Origin: Loktanella sp. PT4BL
Lineage (GTDB): Bacteria > Pseudomonadota > Alphaproteobacteria > Rhodobacterales > Rhodobacteraceae
Direction: 5' to 3'
NCBI RefSeq assembly: GCF_003201935.1
Contig: NZ_QJJL01000001.1
Span: 310,001-374,000, forward strand
Length of the DNA stretch: 64,000 nt
Made by a program: the position numbers and the translations under genes. The number at the start of each line of letters is the position of its first letter. Positions within the stretch are counted from its first letter, which is position 1. Of the stretch, positions 53,001 through 62,042 are shown in pieces. The notes under the pieces are model-generated. The model had not been told where the DNA came from, did no database searches, and saw nothing but the letters and a program-made list of their open reading frames with translations.

Positions 53001-54598
53001 TAGGTCAGGCTTTCGCCCTCAAAGGCCAGTGCCTCGGCATCGGGGGTGCGGGCGACCTGCGCCTCGAAGGCCTGATGGATGCACAGGTCGGCAGGGTAGT
53101 CCGTGGCGGTCGCGTTCCAGTCATAAAGAACGGTCTGCCGCTCTGCCTCGGACAGGATCGTGGGGGCCTCGCCCTTGGCGATCTGTGCTGCCATATGATC
53201 AAGGCGCGCGGCCATCAGTCGGGCGGTTGCCGCGCTCATCTTGCCCGTATCGGCGTAGAGCGTGTTCCCCGCCACTGTCAGGGCGGTCCCGTTGATGTGG
53301 CCTTGTGACGACAGCCCCAAGGCAGGCATCGCCACGCCACCGGGAATTCGGGCACAAAGATCGGCGGCAAATGGGCCACGGGCGGCGGCTGAATCAAAAT
53401 CATCGTCCGCGCCAACGGGCACCCAGTCATTCAGATAGCCGGGGTAGTCATGTACGACACCGAGCGCCAGCGTGACAGGATCATCTGACAACGCGGCCCC
53501 AAACGCCCCAAGCGCGCGAGCCAAATCAGCGGCATCGCCCGTCAACGGCAGGCTGATAACCTCGCCTTCACCCGCGCCCATGTCGATCAGCGGCAGGTTG
53601 GCAGGGGTCATCGCCGCAAGCGCTTTGCGCCATGTCCCCTCGTGTTTCAGTGTGGCTTTGAGCGCTGCGGTCAGCGCCGCGCCTTCTTCGGGTGTCAGCT
53701 TTGGCAGCACATCGCCAACTTGCGCAACATCTGCGACAGCGACAGCGCGCCCCACCGCATCGCGCAACCCCCGCAGGGTGACAGGCGCGGTGCCAGTTGC
53801 AACGGTGAGACTGTCATCGCCCACGGCCATCACCGTGCCGGGTGCCGCATCAGACGTGGTTTTTTCGGCAACTGCCTTGGCAACAAGAAACACACCTGCA
53901 TCCGTCGCGATCTTGGGGCAGGTCAGCGGGTTCCAATAGTCACCGTGGTCCAGCGCATGCACCAGCGTCGTGATCTTGCGCGCAGTTTGGGTGAAATCCA
54001 GACGTGCGGCGTTGGCTGGCCTGTCATTCTTGGCGAAATAGGTGCGCTGCGTCAGGTCTTGTGCTGTCACGACGGGGGCGTCACTGGCCAGCTTGTCGAT
54101 CACCGTGGCGAAACTGTCGATCGCGGCGGCATAGCATTTTGCATTCAGCGTCAGAACGTTTTCATCGGGGGCCACATCAAAAAAGCTTTGCGCCAGCAGC
54201 CTGCCTTCATCCACGCCGCCTTCGATCAAATGCCAGCTGATGCCGTACTCGGCCTCACCCGCCAAGAGCGCCCAAACCGGTGCATTCAAACCCGCATAGC
54301 GTGGCAATGGGCCATCATGGAAATTTGCCACCCCGCGCGCGGGCAGGGCCAGCACGGCATCGGGGATCATATCAAGGTTGGCGATGGATAAGAGCCAGTC
54401 AAAAGATAGGTCCGACAGGGCCGGCACCAGATCATCGTCAGAGGACACAACCGGCAGGCCCGCATCCCGCGCCCATGCGGCCACATCCGTGTTACGCGTC
54501 ACAACGGCAACAAGCGTATGGCCCGCATCACGCAGCATCTCGCCGCATTGAATGGCAAGGGATTCGTTTCCGATGATGACCGCGCGAAATGTGGACAT
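50048..54598 (-). CDS. Single-module NRPS: formyltransferase-like, A domain interrupted by luciferase-like monooxygenase, PCP
   Basis: This 1516-residue protein starts at the ATG at 54598 behind GGAGAAGAG. Residues 1-300 are formyltransferase-like (NFHDGPLPRYAGLNAPVWAL, GGVDEGRLLAQSF). About 300-500 is a weakly conserved region too short for a full condensation domain. The A domain opens near 500 and shows A2 KAGGAYLPMDP, A3 YTSGSTGKPKGVMVEH and A4 SLSFDISVLELF. It is broken at about 735-1090 by an FMN-type luciferase-like monooxygenase (WTPERHFHAFGGPYPNPSV), then resumes with YGPTETTIW, YRTGDLARW and KIDRKAL. The PCP (DSFFDLGGHSLLAV) is near 1426. The code residues D-I-L-Q-M-G-M-I-W-K resemble the glycine code. 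The tail is very basic (MARRREMRERRRNR). It follows the GT2 gene by one base. Confidence 0.93.
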   Translation of the reverse strand: MSTFRAVIIGNESLAIQCGEMLRDAGHTLVAVVTRNTDVAAWARDAGLPVVSSDDDLVPALSDLSFDWLLSIANLDMIPDAVLALPARGVANFHDGPLPRYAGLNAPVWALLAGEAEYGISWHLIEGGVDEGRLLAQSFFDVAPDENVLTLNAKCYAAAIDSFATVIDKLASDAPVVTAQDLTQRTYFAKNDRPANAARLDFTQTARKITTLVHALDHGDYWNPLTCPKIATDAGVFLVAKAVAEKTTSDAAPGTVMAVGDDSLTVATGTAPVTLRGLRDAVGRAVAVADVAQVGDVLPKLTPEEGAALTAALKATLKHEGTWRKALAAMTPANLPLIDMGAGEGEVISLPLTGDAADLARALGAFGAALSDDPVTLALGVVHDYPGYLNDWVPVGADDDFDSAAARGPFAADLCARIPGGVAMPALGLSSQGHINGTALTVAGNTLYADTGKMSAATARLMAARLDHMAAQIAKGEAPTILSEAERQTVLYDWNATATDYPADLCIHQAFEAQVARTPDAEALAFEGESLTYAELNTRANALAHVLRAKGVGPDAIVGLHLRRSSALLIGALAIMKAGGAYLPMDPAYPADRTAHFIADSGTKVIVTDSALAADLPPSDAETVLVDALPAGTETGNPDSGVTGAHLAYMIYTSGSTGKPKGVMVEHRNVANFFTGMDDRIAHDPPGVWMAVTSLSFDISVLELFWTLARGFKLVISGDESRALVAGEGSAPGVGMDFSLFYWGNDDGIGRDKYRSLLEGAQFADKNGFCAVWTPERHFHAFGGPYPNPSVTGAAVAAVTQNLAVRAGSCVAPLHHTARIAEEWAVIDNLTNGRTGLAIASGWQPDDFVLRPENTPPKNKPAMFDAIRDLRKLWAGETVEFPRANGEMHGVVTQPRPVSKKLNVWVTTAGNPETWKEAGTNGCNVLTHLLGQSVGEVAEKIVIYHDALRAAGHNPDDFTVTLMLHSFLSDTRDHAREIAREPMKDYLRAAAGLIKQYAWAFPAFKKPKGVENPMQIDLGSLDEDEMDGILEFAFERYFNDSGLFGTVEDAIERVKEVKAIGVTEVACLIDYGIDVDLVLEGLKPLAKVVAASNQEVAQGDYSIAAQIARHKVTHLQCTPSMAQMLTMNDEARAALSGIKHMMVGGEALPSALADELRQITGGHVENMYGPTETTIWSTTQTAQAGQGAVPIGTPIANTQVYVLDDAMQPVPIGVPGELYIGGAGVTRGYFQRDELTAERFLPNPFAEGRMYRTGDLARWRPDGRLDFLGRADFQVKLRGYRVELGEIESVIDRHEAVQQSVVVAREDTPGVVQLVGYLLADGKVDEAALRKEMLQSLPDYMVPRHFMTLDAFPLTPNKKIDRKALPAPTLGQAPAAPAPVAAPAVSPAPVDLGSEAEISDRIAAIWSATLGVPQIGAKDSFFDLGGHSLLAVQVHREIRASMGVQKLSITDIFRAPTLGALAKIVAQKVGAKPAPPQPAAETPPPAVAPAAAQPTGDPLQDAMARRREMRERRRNR

Positions 54599-54599
54599 G

Positions 54600-55592
54600 T
54601 CACTCTTCTCCGGTTTGCAGACGCCCCTGAAGGGGCTGTCCGCGCATGGGTTTGAATATTGCGGCAAAGTCATGCGCAGCCATTGTCCGCAGGAAATGCG
54701 GGGCCGCGCCATGTCCTTTTCCAGTCAATTTACAGCGCAGCCAGTGCAGGCCGCCGCCCGTCAAATGCATGATCGTGGCACAGGTGGCATAAGCACGCCC
54801 GTGATTCTTGGCGAAGTAATACCAGCGCGAATCGAACCAGTAGTCCGGCACGCGCTTCCATTCCTTCATTCCGGTTGAAACCGATCCCAGATGTGTGACC
54901 ACGCTATCGGCAAGGAACATGCCCTGATGCCCCGCCTTTTGCACACGGCGGCACAGATCGGTTTCCTCGAAATACAAAAAGAATGTCTCGTCAAACAACC
55001 CGATTTCATCCAGCACGTCCTGCCGGATCATCATGCTGGCACCGGCCAGCCAATCGACAGGGGCTGTCTCGGTCAACTCTCTGGGCACCCGATAGGATTT
55101 CAACACCTTGCTGACAGGGCCGAAATGGATGGACCCTTCCAATTCGCTCCAGACCGAAGGGAAACGAAAGGTCGTGGTGTGCTGCACACCGTCTTCACCG
55201 GCGATAAAGCTACCGGCGAAACCGGTACTCGGGGTTGTGTTCAGATGGTCATACAGCACACGGATCGCATCGGGCTTGGGAAAGGCGTCCGAGTTCAGGA
55301 TATAGACGTAATCCGGCCTGCCGCCATCCGACAGCCCCGCACGAATACCAACGTTATTGCCCGCGCCAAAGCCGCCGTTGCGGCCCGACTGGATCACACG
55401 GGTCCTGTCCCAGCCCGCAGAGACGACATGCGCCGCCATCGTCTCGAATGATCCGTCCTGACTGTCATTATCGACGATCACAATCTCGCCCGGCAAACCC
55501 TGCATCGCCACCCGCGCGGCGTCTGCCGCTTCCAGCGTCATCTGTGCTGTCTTATAATTCAGCACGATTGTCAGGATGCTTGGATCAGACAT
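54600..55592 (-). CDS. GT2 glycosyltransferase inside the PKS-NRPS operon (rhamnosyltransferase-like)
   Basis: This 330-residue GT-A enzyme starts ILTIVLNYKTAQMTLEAA and shows IVIVDNDSQDGS and GRNGGFGAGNNVGIRAGL. The last stretch is typical of WbbL/RfbN-type rhamnosyltransferases. The DXD-like site is YVYILNSDAFP, followed by ASMMIRQDVLDEIGLFDETFFLYFEETDLCRR. It lies between the PKS stop (no gap: TAGATG) and the NRPS start (one base gap), so it is inseparable from the natural-product operon. The probable donor is dTDP-rhamnose, made by rfbCBDA nearby. An alternative is a role in the EPS, but the operon placement argues for the polyketide. Confidence 0.88.
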   Translation of the reverse strand: MSDPSILTIVLNYKTAQMTLEAADAARVAMQGLPGEIVIVDNDSQDGSFETMAAHVVSAGWDRTRVIQSGRNGGFGAGNNVGIRAGLSDGGRPDYVYILNSDAFPKPDAIRVLYDHLNTTPSTGFAGSFIAGEDGVQHTTTFRFPSVWSELEGSIHFGPVSKVLKSYRVPRELTETAPVDWLAGASMMIRQDVLDEIGLFDETFFLYFEETDLCRRVQKAGHQGMFLADSVVTHLGSVSTGMKEWKRVPDYWFDSRWYYFAKNHGRAYATCATIMHLTGGGLHWLRCKLTGKGHGAAPHFLRTMAAHDFAAIFKPMRGQPLQGRLQTGEE

Positions 55593-58500
55593 CTATTCAG
55601 CGGCTTCCCTATAAGTGTTTGCAACTCCCGCCGGCCTTTCAAGATAGCGGCGGATGCGGGCAGCCAGCACGCGCACATTGGGTTCAAGCACCATGCTGTC
55701 ATGGTCACCAGGGACTTCGAACACTTCCAGACCCGGAACAAACCTGGTCCAGTCATTGTCAGGATAAAGATAGGTGCGTTCCGAACTAATGAGCCGGTTG
55801 CCAACAGTCCATTTCGGCACCAAGGGCGGGCGGAACAGTGCCATCGTCCCATCCCAGGGTTTGACCTGATAGGCGCCGACGCTTTCCAGGAACGCATCCT
55901 GAATCGCCAGATTATGAAATTGCTGACCTTCCTCGGCGGTCTCTTCGCGGCCTTTTCGTTTCGCGATCTCCCATGCGACCCGCGACTTGAACCAGTTCAC
56001 CAGATACATCGGACCGCCGCGCTGGATATCCTGCAATTTCGTGCGTAAACGATCGCCGCGATCCATGATTGGGCGGACCGGTAGCGGCGTATCCAGTAAC
56101 ACAAGTGCAGCAACCTCTTCACCCTGCGCGCGCAGCTGGTGGGCAATTTCAAAGGCCGTAATGCCGCCACCGGAAAAACCGCCCAAGTGATAGGGACCAT
56201 GCGGCTGCACCTGCCGCATCTCGGCAATGTAATCAGTGGCAGCGGCCTCAATCGTGCGGTGCGGTTCTTCGTCACCCAATAGGCCGCGCGCCTGCAAACC
56301 GTAGAACGGACGGTCGCTGCCGATCAGATGGGCCAGATGGCGCAGGTTCAAAACGTTACCGAACATCCCCGCCACAAGAAAGAACGGCGGCTTCCGCCCG
56401 CCTTCGCCCTGATGCATCGGCACCAGATGGGTAAAGCGCCGCGTATGCGTTTTGGGGGCGTCGGCTGGCGCATCTCCGCCCTCAACCGTCACACCGCGTG
56501 CGGCAATCAGCGCCGCACATTTGCGGATTGTCGGGGCCTCGAACAGCACGGAAATCGGGAAATCAACGGAAAACGCCTTGCGGATTTGCGCAAAGAGCCG
56601 GACCGCAATCAGGGAATGGCCACCAAGATCAAAGAAACTGTCCTCGGCGCCGATCTGATCGACACCCAGAAGGTCCTGCCAGAAACCGGCCAGCCGCTCT
56701 TCGATCGGACCTTCGGGGGCGACATAGTCACTATCGAGTTGCGGACGCGAGAATTTCTGCCCGTCTTCGGCATCATCGTCATCACTTTGGCCCGCCTGCG
56801 CAATCAGCGCCTCCAGATCAAGCGACGACAGGATCACCTGTTGATGCGGGCTGATGAGCGCACGCAAGAACAGGTCCGCCCCTTCCTCTGCACGGATACC
56901 TTGCGACAGGTTATGGCGCAGCCGTTCTTCGGCAGGTGACAAGGGTCGTACCACATCATCCTGCCCCGCCGTTGCAGGGGCAGGATCTTGCGCGCCAAAG
57001 CCTGTCATCTCGGCCATCTGGCGGATCGTAAATCCGGTGATGTCCACACAGACCGTCCCGTCCGGAGCGGCAAGCGTGATGTCAAAGCTGGCGATGTCGC
57101 TGTCTGACGTGTTGTCGCGCGCGTTGCGCACCCAGCTGACCACCTGTGCAGGCAGCGGGGCATAGACCTTGACCGACCGATAGGACACCGGCACCCAAAG
57201 GTGCTGCGCGGTATAGCCCTTGATCAGCTTCATAGCCCAGCCCGTGGCCAGATCCAACATGCCGGGATGCAGCAAATAACCTGCCTCTGCATCCCCCGCC
57301 GCGGCTTGCGGCAGCGCGAGCGTGGCAAGCCCCTCATCATCGCCAAGGGCCGTGGATTGCAGGACCCGCCAGCGCGGACCGAATTTCAGATGCGCCTCTT
57401 GCGGTGACGCAATCCAGCCCAGTTCACCCGCTTCAATCGGCGGCGCACAGCGCGCGGCGATGGCGGCAATATCCAGCGGCGCAGGCGCGCCCATGGGCAG
57501 GATTTGCAGACTGGCCTGTGCGTTCTGGGCAAAGGCACCATCCGTGCCGCTTTCGACCAAAAACTCATAGCCTGCTTCACTGCGCGGCAAGGTCAGGCGC
57601 AGGTTCACAGATCCGCTATCACCCACCGCAAAGGGGCGCAGGAAATAGAGGTCACGGATTTCAAAGGCGGCCGTTTCACCCATGCTTTGCAGGGCCTCGG
57701 CGGCCATTTCCAGATATCCGGTACCCGGCACGAGCGCGTCACCTGCCTTGGTGCGGTGCTCATCCAGAAACCAGCGGTCCGCCACTGTGTAGGACGCGGT
57801 AAAGACACGCGCGCCCGCACGATCAAATGTCGCCTGATCCAGCATGGGCGCGCTGACATCCGTCACCTCGGCAGGGGCTGCGGCACCGGTGCGTTCTTCC
57901 ATCGCATCGGCCGCCATACCCACATCGGCCCAGATGCCCCAGTTGATCGCGCGCACCATCGTCGTACCGCCGCTGCGCGATTTGGCATAGGCGTTCAGGT
58001 ATTCGTTCGCCGCCACATAATCGACCTGCCCGATGGGTGCCGTAGCAGTTGAACTTGAGGCGAAAAGCACAAGCCAGTCCAGATCGCCGTCAGGGAACAC
58101 CTCGTCCAGCACTTGGGTGCCGTGGATTTTCGGGGCAAAGACATCTTCGATGCTGGTCACATCCTTGGCCATAATCGGCGCGTCGTCGATGTGGCCAGCG
58201 GCATGGATCACCCCGTTGATCGGCCCGAACGCCGCCTCAACCTGCGCGCGGGCGTCGCGGATATCCTCGACGTTGCTCACATCCGCCGCGACCGACAGGA
58301 TCTCACCGCCCAACGCCTCAAGCGCCTGCACCGCCTTGATGCGCCGTGCAAGTGACGCGGTTGGCGGGGTATTTCTCAGCGTCGTCTCCCACGCGTCACG
58401 CGGCGGCAAAGCACTCCGCGACAGAAGCGCAATCCGCGCACCACAGCGTTTGATCAGTGCCTCGGCCAGCGTCAGGCCGATGCCACCAAAACCACCGGTG

Positions 58501-61500
58501 ATCAGATAGACACCTTTGTCTTTCAACACAGGCAATGGGCCGTCATCAGGCAAATCGGTCAGCGCCGCAGGTTTATAGGTGAGCGCGAACCGCTTTCCCC
58601 CGCGCACCAATGCGGTGCCATTGCCCGGATCGGCCAGCGCGTCCTCAAGGATATGGCCCACCAAACGGTCGGTATCGGCTTTGGCCATCCGGCGCTTCTT
58701 GCGTCCCTCGGCCTGCGGCAATTCCAGATCAAGCGTCGCCACCGTCAGATGTGGGAACTCACGCGGGATGACACGCGCAGGGCCAGCAAGCGTGGCTTTT
58801 TCCGGGTGCGGCAGGGCCTCGCCCTTGTGCTGGGCGGCCCCGTTTGACAGCACGATCATATGAATATCGCCTGCCAAATCCTCGCCACCAATCGCTTGGG
58901 CAAGGAAGAACAGGCTATAGAACCCCTGTTCCTGCACGCGGTGGAAGAAGCTTGAACCGGGGCGGAAACTTTCATCCGCCGTAATCATCCAGCCGTGCAG
59001 AATACGGGTCGGGATCAGATCGCGGGTGTTGAGATCGGCAATCAGTAGATCATAGCCTTCGCGCCCACGTTCAGGGGCAAGGAAATATCCCCCCGCGCCA
59101 TCACGCGCAAAAGTATCACCGGGGCGTACTGTGACCACATCATGCCCAGCGTCGCGCAACCTTTCAGCGGCGGCGGCGCACAGGCCCGCATCATCGGCAA
59201 AGACCAGCCATATCTGTTCTTCGGCCTCGGACAGATCACCGGTGACGTCCACGTCGCAGGCCGCATAGCGCGGCAGCCATGCAGGGCGATAACCCCATTC
59301 ATCGGGCGGCGTGTTGCGGGTCAGCCACTCGCTGGCCTCATCTGTCGTCGCTGTGCCGGGTTCGATGAAATAGGCGGCATGCTGGAACGCATAGGTTGGG
59401 AGCGGGACGCGCAAACGCCGCGCATCGCCCCAGATCTGGCCCCAGTCAAATGTGCCGCCAACGGCCCAGACACGGCCCAGCATCGCCATGAAATAAGCAT
59501 CATCCGCGATATCGTCCTTGGGGTGGCGCAGGCTCGAAATCACCTGATTTGCAGTCACCTTGCCATGCTGGCCCGCCAGCGACGACATCGCCTTGCCGGG
59601 GCCGACTTCGATAAAGACGCGGTCGTCTTTTTCGGCCAGCGTGGTCAGGCAATCGGCAAAGCGCACCGTGCCGCGCAGATGGCCGACCCAGTATTCGGGG
59701 TCCTGCGCCTGTTCATCGGTGATGAATGCACCCGTGCGATTGGACGTGAACGGGATCTTCGGGGCATGCAGCTCAATTGACCGCAGGTAATCGCCGAAAT
59801 CCTTCAGGATCGGGTCAAGCATCCGCGAATGTGCAGCGATATCAATCGGAATGCGCTGGCAGTCGATATCCTTGGCCTTCAGCCGCGCCTCAAGATCATC
59901 GAGCGCTGATTGCGGACCAGTGGCGACGCTGAGTGAAGGGGCGTTCACAGCGCCCAAATCCAGATCATCGCCCAGGAAGGGTTCCAACTGATCCGCAGGC
60001 AGTGCAATCGACAACATGCCGCCCGCAGGAACGGTATCAAATAGCTTGCCGCGCAAATGCACCAGTCCGATGCAGTCCTCGAAAGACATGACACCGGCGA
60101 CACAGGCGGCGGTGTTCTCACCCATCGAATGACCTGTCAGGGCGGCAGGCTGCACACCCCAGCTCATCCAGAGTTGCGCCAGCGCATATTCCACGATCAT
60201 GATCAGCGGCAATTGCACGGAAGGTTGGGTCAGCTTGGCATCAGCGGCGGCTTCCTGCCCGGGCTCGGGCAGCCAAAGCGCGCGGATATCGTAATCCAGC
60301 TTGGGTTGCAGGATGGCCAGACCCTGATCCATCCATTCCGCAAAGACAGGCTCGGTCTCGTAAAGGTCCCGCGCCATGCCCGCATATTGCGCGCCACCAC
60401 CGGGGAACATGAAAACATAATCGGGGTCTTCACCCACGACCGTATGGCTGAACGCGCGGCGGGGGTCGTTTGCTTCCAGCTGGGCTGCGGCGTCTTCATG
60501 GGTCTCGGCCACAATCACGCGGCGGCGCTCAAACGCGCGACGCCCCTTTTGCAGGGTCCATGCCACGTCAGCAAGCGGCTGGTCAGGGTTTGCGCGCAGG
60601 TGCGCGGCTAGCGCGGCGCAATTGGCATCAAGTGCGGCCTTGTTACGCCCCGAGACCGTGAGAATCTGAAACGGCCAATCCGACGCATCCGACGGCGGCA
60701 ATTCCGGCGCTTCCTGCAACACGACATGGGCGTTGGTCCCGCCCACACCCAGCGAATTCACACCGGCGCGCCTTGGCCCTTTATGGCTGACCCAATCGGT
60801 CAGCCTGTCATTCACGCGAAAAGGCGAGGTTTCGAAATCAATCGCAGGATTGGGCTTTTCATAACCCAGCGATGCAGGAATCAGTTTGTGATGCAGCGCG
60901 AGCGAGGTCTTGATCAGACTGGCCACGCCCGCCGCCGTATCCAGATGGCCGATGTTGGTTTTCACCGAACCGATCCGGCAGAACCCCACCTCGTCCGTGG
61001 TTTCCTGAAAGGCCTGCGTGAGTGCGGCAACCTCGATCGGGTCACCCAGATAGGTGCCGGTGCCGTGGCATTCGATATAGTCGATGGTGTCGGCGGGCGT
61101 CTCGGCAATCATCTGCGCCTCTGCAATCGCCTCGGCCTGTCCGTCTACAGAGGGGGCAAGATAGCCGGCCTTGGCCGCGCCATCGTTGTTGATCGCCGAA
61201 CCCTTGATGACAGCCCAGATATGATCACCGTCGGCAATCGCATCTTTCAGACGGCGCAGGACCACTACACCCGCGCCCGACCCGAAAACCGTGCCTTGCG
61301 CGCGATGGTCAAAAGCGTGGCAATGGCCGTCAGGCGACAGCACCTCGCCCTCTTTGTAGATATACCCGCGGTCCTGTGGCAGTTCGATCGTGACACCGCC
61401 CGCCAGCGCCATGTCACATTCACCCGACAGCAGGGCCTGCGTGGCGTAATGGGTCGCAACCAGAGAGGTGGAGCAAGCGGTCTGCACGTTCACACTCGGG

Positions 61501-62042
61501 CCTTTGAGGTCGAAAATATGGCTCAGCCGTGTAGTCAGGAAATCCTTGTCGTTGCCGGTGTGACGCAGCAGGAACATCCCCACATTGTCGACCAGTTTGG
61601 GGTTCGAGCAGATGTTGAAATAGAAATAGCTGCCCATGCCGCAGCCCGCAAAAACACCAATCGGGCCTTTCGCGTTTTCCGGCATATGGCCTGCGTTTTC
61701 CATGGCCTCCCACGCCACCTCAAGGAAACGGCGGTGCTGCGGGTCCATGATGGCGGCTTCTTTGGCGGAGAGGCCGAAGAACTCGGTGTCAAAATTCTGG
61801 TAACCGGAAAGCGGTGCCGCAGCAGGCACGTAATCGGGCCTGTTCAGACGATGCGCGGCCTCGCCCGCCGCCAGCAATTCTTCCTTGCTGTAATGGCGGA
61901 TCGATTCGATGCCGTTTTTCAGATTGTCCCAATAGGCCGCAACCGTATCTGCACCAGGTAAATGCGCAGCCATTCCGACAATGGCGATGTCAGTTTCGGC
62001 GAAATCGATATCATCTCGTGATAGGGGCAACAGAACTACCAA
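55593..62042 (-). CDS. Type I polyketide synthase KS-AT-KR-DH-ACP-TE
   Basis: This 2149-residue single-module PKS has a KS (residues 15-440) with TACSTS (Cys near 190), ECHGTGTYLGDP and KTNIGHLDTAAG. Its AT has GHSMGE (near 637) and IAAHS at the selectivity site, neither HAFH nor YASH. KR has TGGFGGIG (near 1184) and the YVAANEY active site. DH has DEHRTKAGDALVPG (near 1434), one residue longer than the usual HxxxGxxxxP, and an LDLATG element. ACP (DSFFDLGGHSLIAV) is near 1800 and TE (GGFSGGG) near 1954. KR before DH is unusual for cis-AT modules. The start is TTG at 62042 with GAGG four bases upstream; a later start would remove conserved KS residues. It heads the operon. Confidence 0.94.
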   Translation of the reverse strand: MVVLLPLSRDDIDFAETDIAIVGMAAHLPGADTVAAYWDNLKNGIESIRHYSKEELLAAGEAAHRLNRPDYVPAAAPLSGYQNFDTEFFGLSAKEAAIMDPQHRRFLEVAWEAMENAGHMPENAKGPIGVFAGCGMGSYFYFNICSNPKLVDNVGMFLLRHTGNDKDFLTTRLSHIFDLKGPSVNVQTACSTSLVATHYATQALLSGECDMALAGGVTIELPQDRGYIYKEGEVLSPDGHCHAFDHRAQGTVFGSGAGVVVLRRLKDAIADGDHIWAVIKGSAINNDGAAKAGYLAPSVDGQAEAIAEAQMIAETPADTIDYIECHGTGTYLGDPIEVAALTQAFQETTDEVGFCRIGSVKTNIGHLDTAAGVASLIKTSLALHHKLIPASLGYEKPNPAIDFETSPFRVNDRLTDWVSHKGPRRAGVNSLGVGGTNAHVVLQEAPELPPSDASDWPFQILTVSGRNKAALDANCAALAAHLRANPDQPLADVAWTLQKGRRAFERRRVIVAETHEDAAAQLEANDPRRAFSHTVVGEDPDYVFMFPGGGAQYAGMARDLYETEPVFAEWMDQGLAILQPKLDYDIRALWLPEPGQEAAADAKLTQPSVQLPLIMIVEYALAQLWMSWGVQPAALTGHSMGENTAACVAGVMSFEDCIGLVHLRGKLFDTVPAGGMLSIALPADQLEPFLGDDLDLGAVNAPSLSVATGPQSALDDLEARLKAKDIDCQRIPIDIAAHSRMLDPILKDFGDYLRSIELHAPKIPFTSNRTGAFITDEQAQDPEYWVGHLRGTVRFADCLTTLAEKDDRVFIEVGPGKAMSSLAGQHGKVTANQVISSLRHPKDDIADDAYFMAMLGRVWAVGGTFDWGQIWGDARRLRVPLPTYAFQHAAYFIEPGTATTDEASEWLTRNTPPDEWGYRPAWLPRYAACDVDVTGDLSEAEEQIWLVFADDAGLCAAAAERLRDAGHDVVTVRPGDTFARDGAGGYFLAPERGREGYDLLIADLNTRDLIPTRILHGWMITADESFRPGSSFFHRVQEQGFYSLFFLAQAIGGEDLAGDIHMIVLSNGAAQHKGEALPHPEKATLAGPARVIPREFPHLTVATLDLELPQAEGRKKRRMAKADTDRLVGHILEDALADPGNGTALVRGGKRFALTYKPAALTDLPDDGPLPVLKDKGVYLITGGFGGIGLTLAEALIKRCGARIALLSRSALPPRDAWETTLRNTPPTASLARRIKAVQALEALGGEILSVAADVSNVEDIRDARAQVEAAFGPINGVIHAAGHIDDAPIMAKDVTSIEDVFAPKIHGTQVLDEVFPDGDLDWLVLFASSSTATAPIGQVDYVAANEYLNAYAKSRSGGTTMVRAINWGIWADVGMAADAMEERTGAAAPAEVTDVSAPMLDQATFDRAGARVFTASYTVADRWFLDEHRTKAGDALVPGTGYLEMAAEALQSMGETAAFEIRDLYFLRPFAVGDSGSVNLRLTLPRSEAGYEFLVESGTDGAFAQNAQASLQILPMGAPAPLDIAAIAARCAPPIEAGELGWIASPQEAHLKFGPRWRVLQSTALGDDEGLATLALPQAAAGDAEAGYLLHPGMLDLATGWAMKLIKGYTAQHLWVPVSYRSVKVYAPLPAQVVSWVRNARDNTSDSDIASFDITLAAPDGTVCVDITGFTIRQMAEMTGFGAQDPAPATAGQDDVVRPLSPAEERLRHNLSQGIRAEEGADLFLRALISPHQQVILSSLDLEALIAQAGQSDDDDAEDGQKFSRPQLDSDYVAPEGPIEERLAGFWQDLLGVDQIGAEDSFFDLGGHSLIAVRLFAQIRKAFSVDFPISVLFEAPTIRKCAALIAARGVTVEGGDAPADAPKTHTRRFTHLVPMHQGEGGRKPPFFLVAGMFGNVLNLRHLAHLIGSDRPFYGLQARGLLGDEEPHRTIEAAATDYIAEMRQVQPHGPYHLGGFSGGGITAFEIAHQLRAQGEEVAALVLLDTPLPVRPIMDRGDRLRTKLQDIQRGGPMYLVNWFKSRVAWEIAKRKGREETAEEGQQFHNLAIQDAFLESVGAYQVKPWDGTMALFRPPLVPKWTVGNRLISSERTYLYPDNDWTRFVPGLEVFEVPGDHDSMVLEPNVRVLAARIRRYLERPAGVANTYREAAE

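Noticed and set aside
60726-61961. 411-residue open frame antisense to the PKS KS domain
   Set aside because: It lies fully within the KS-AT coding region, whose motifs are intact on the other strand. It shows no family signature; it is a shadow frame of GC-rich codons.
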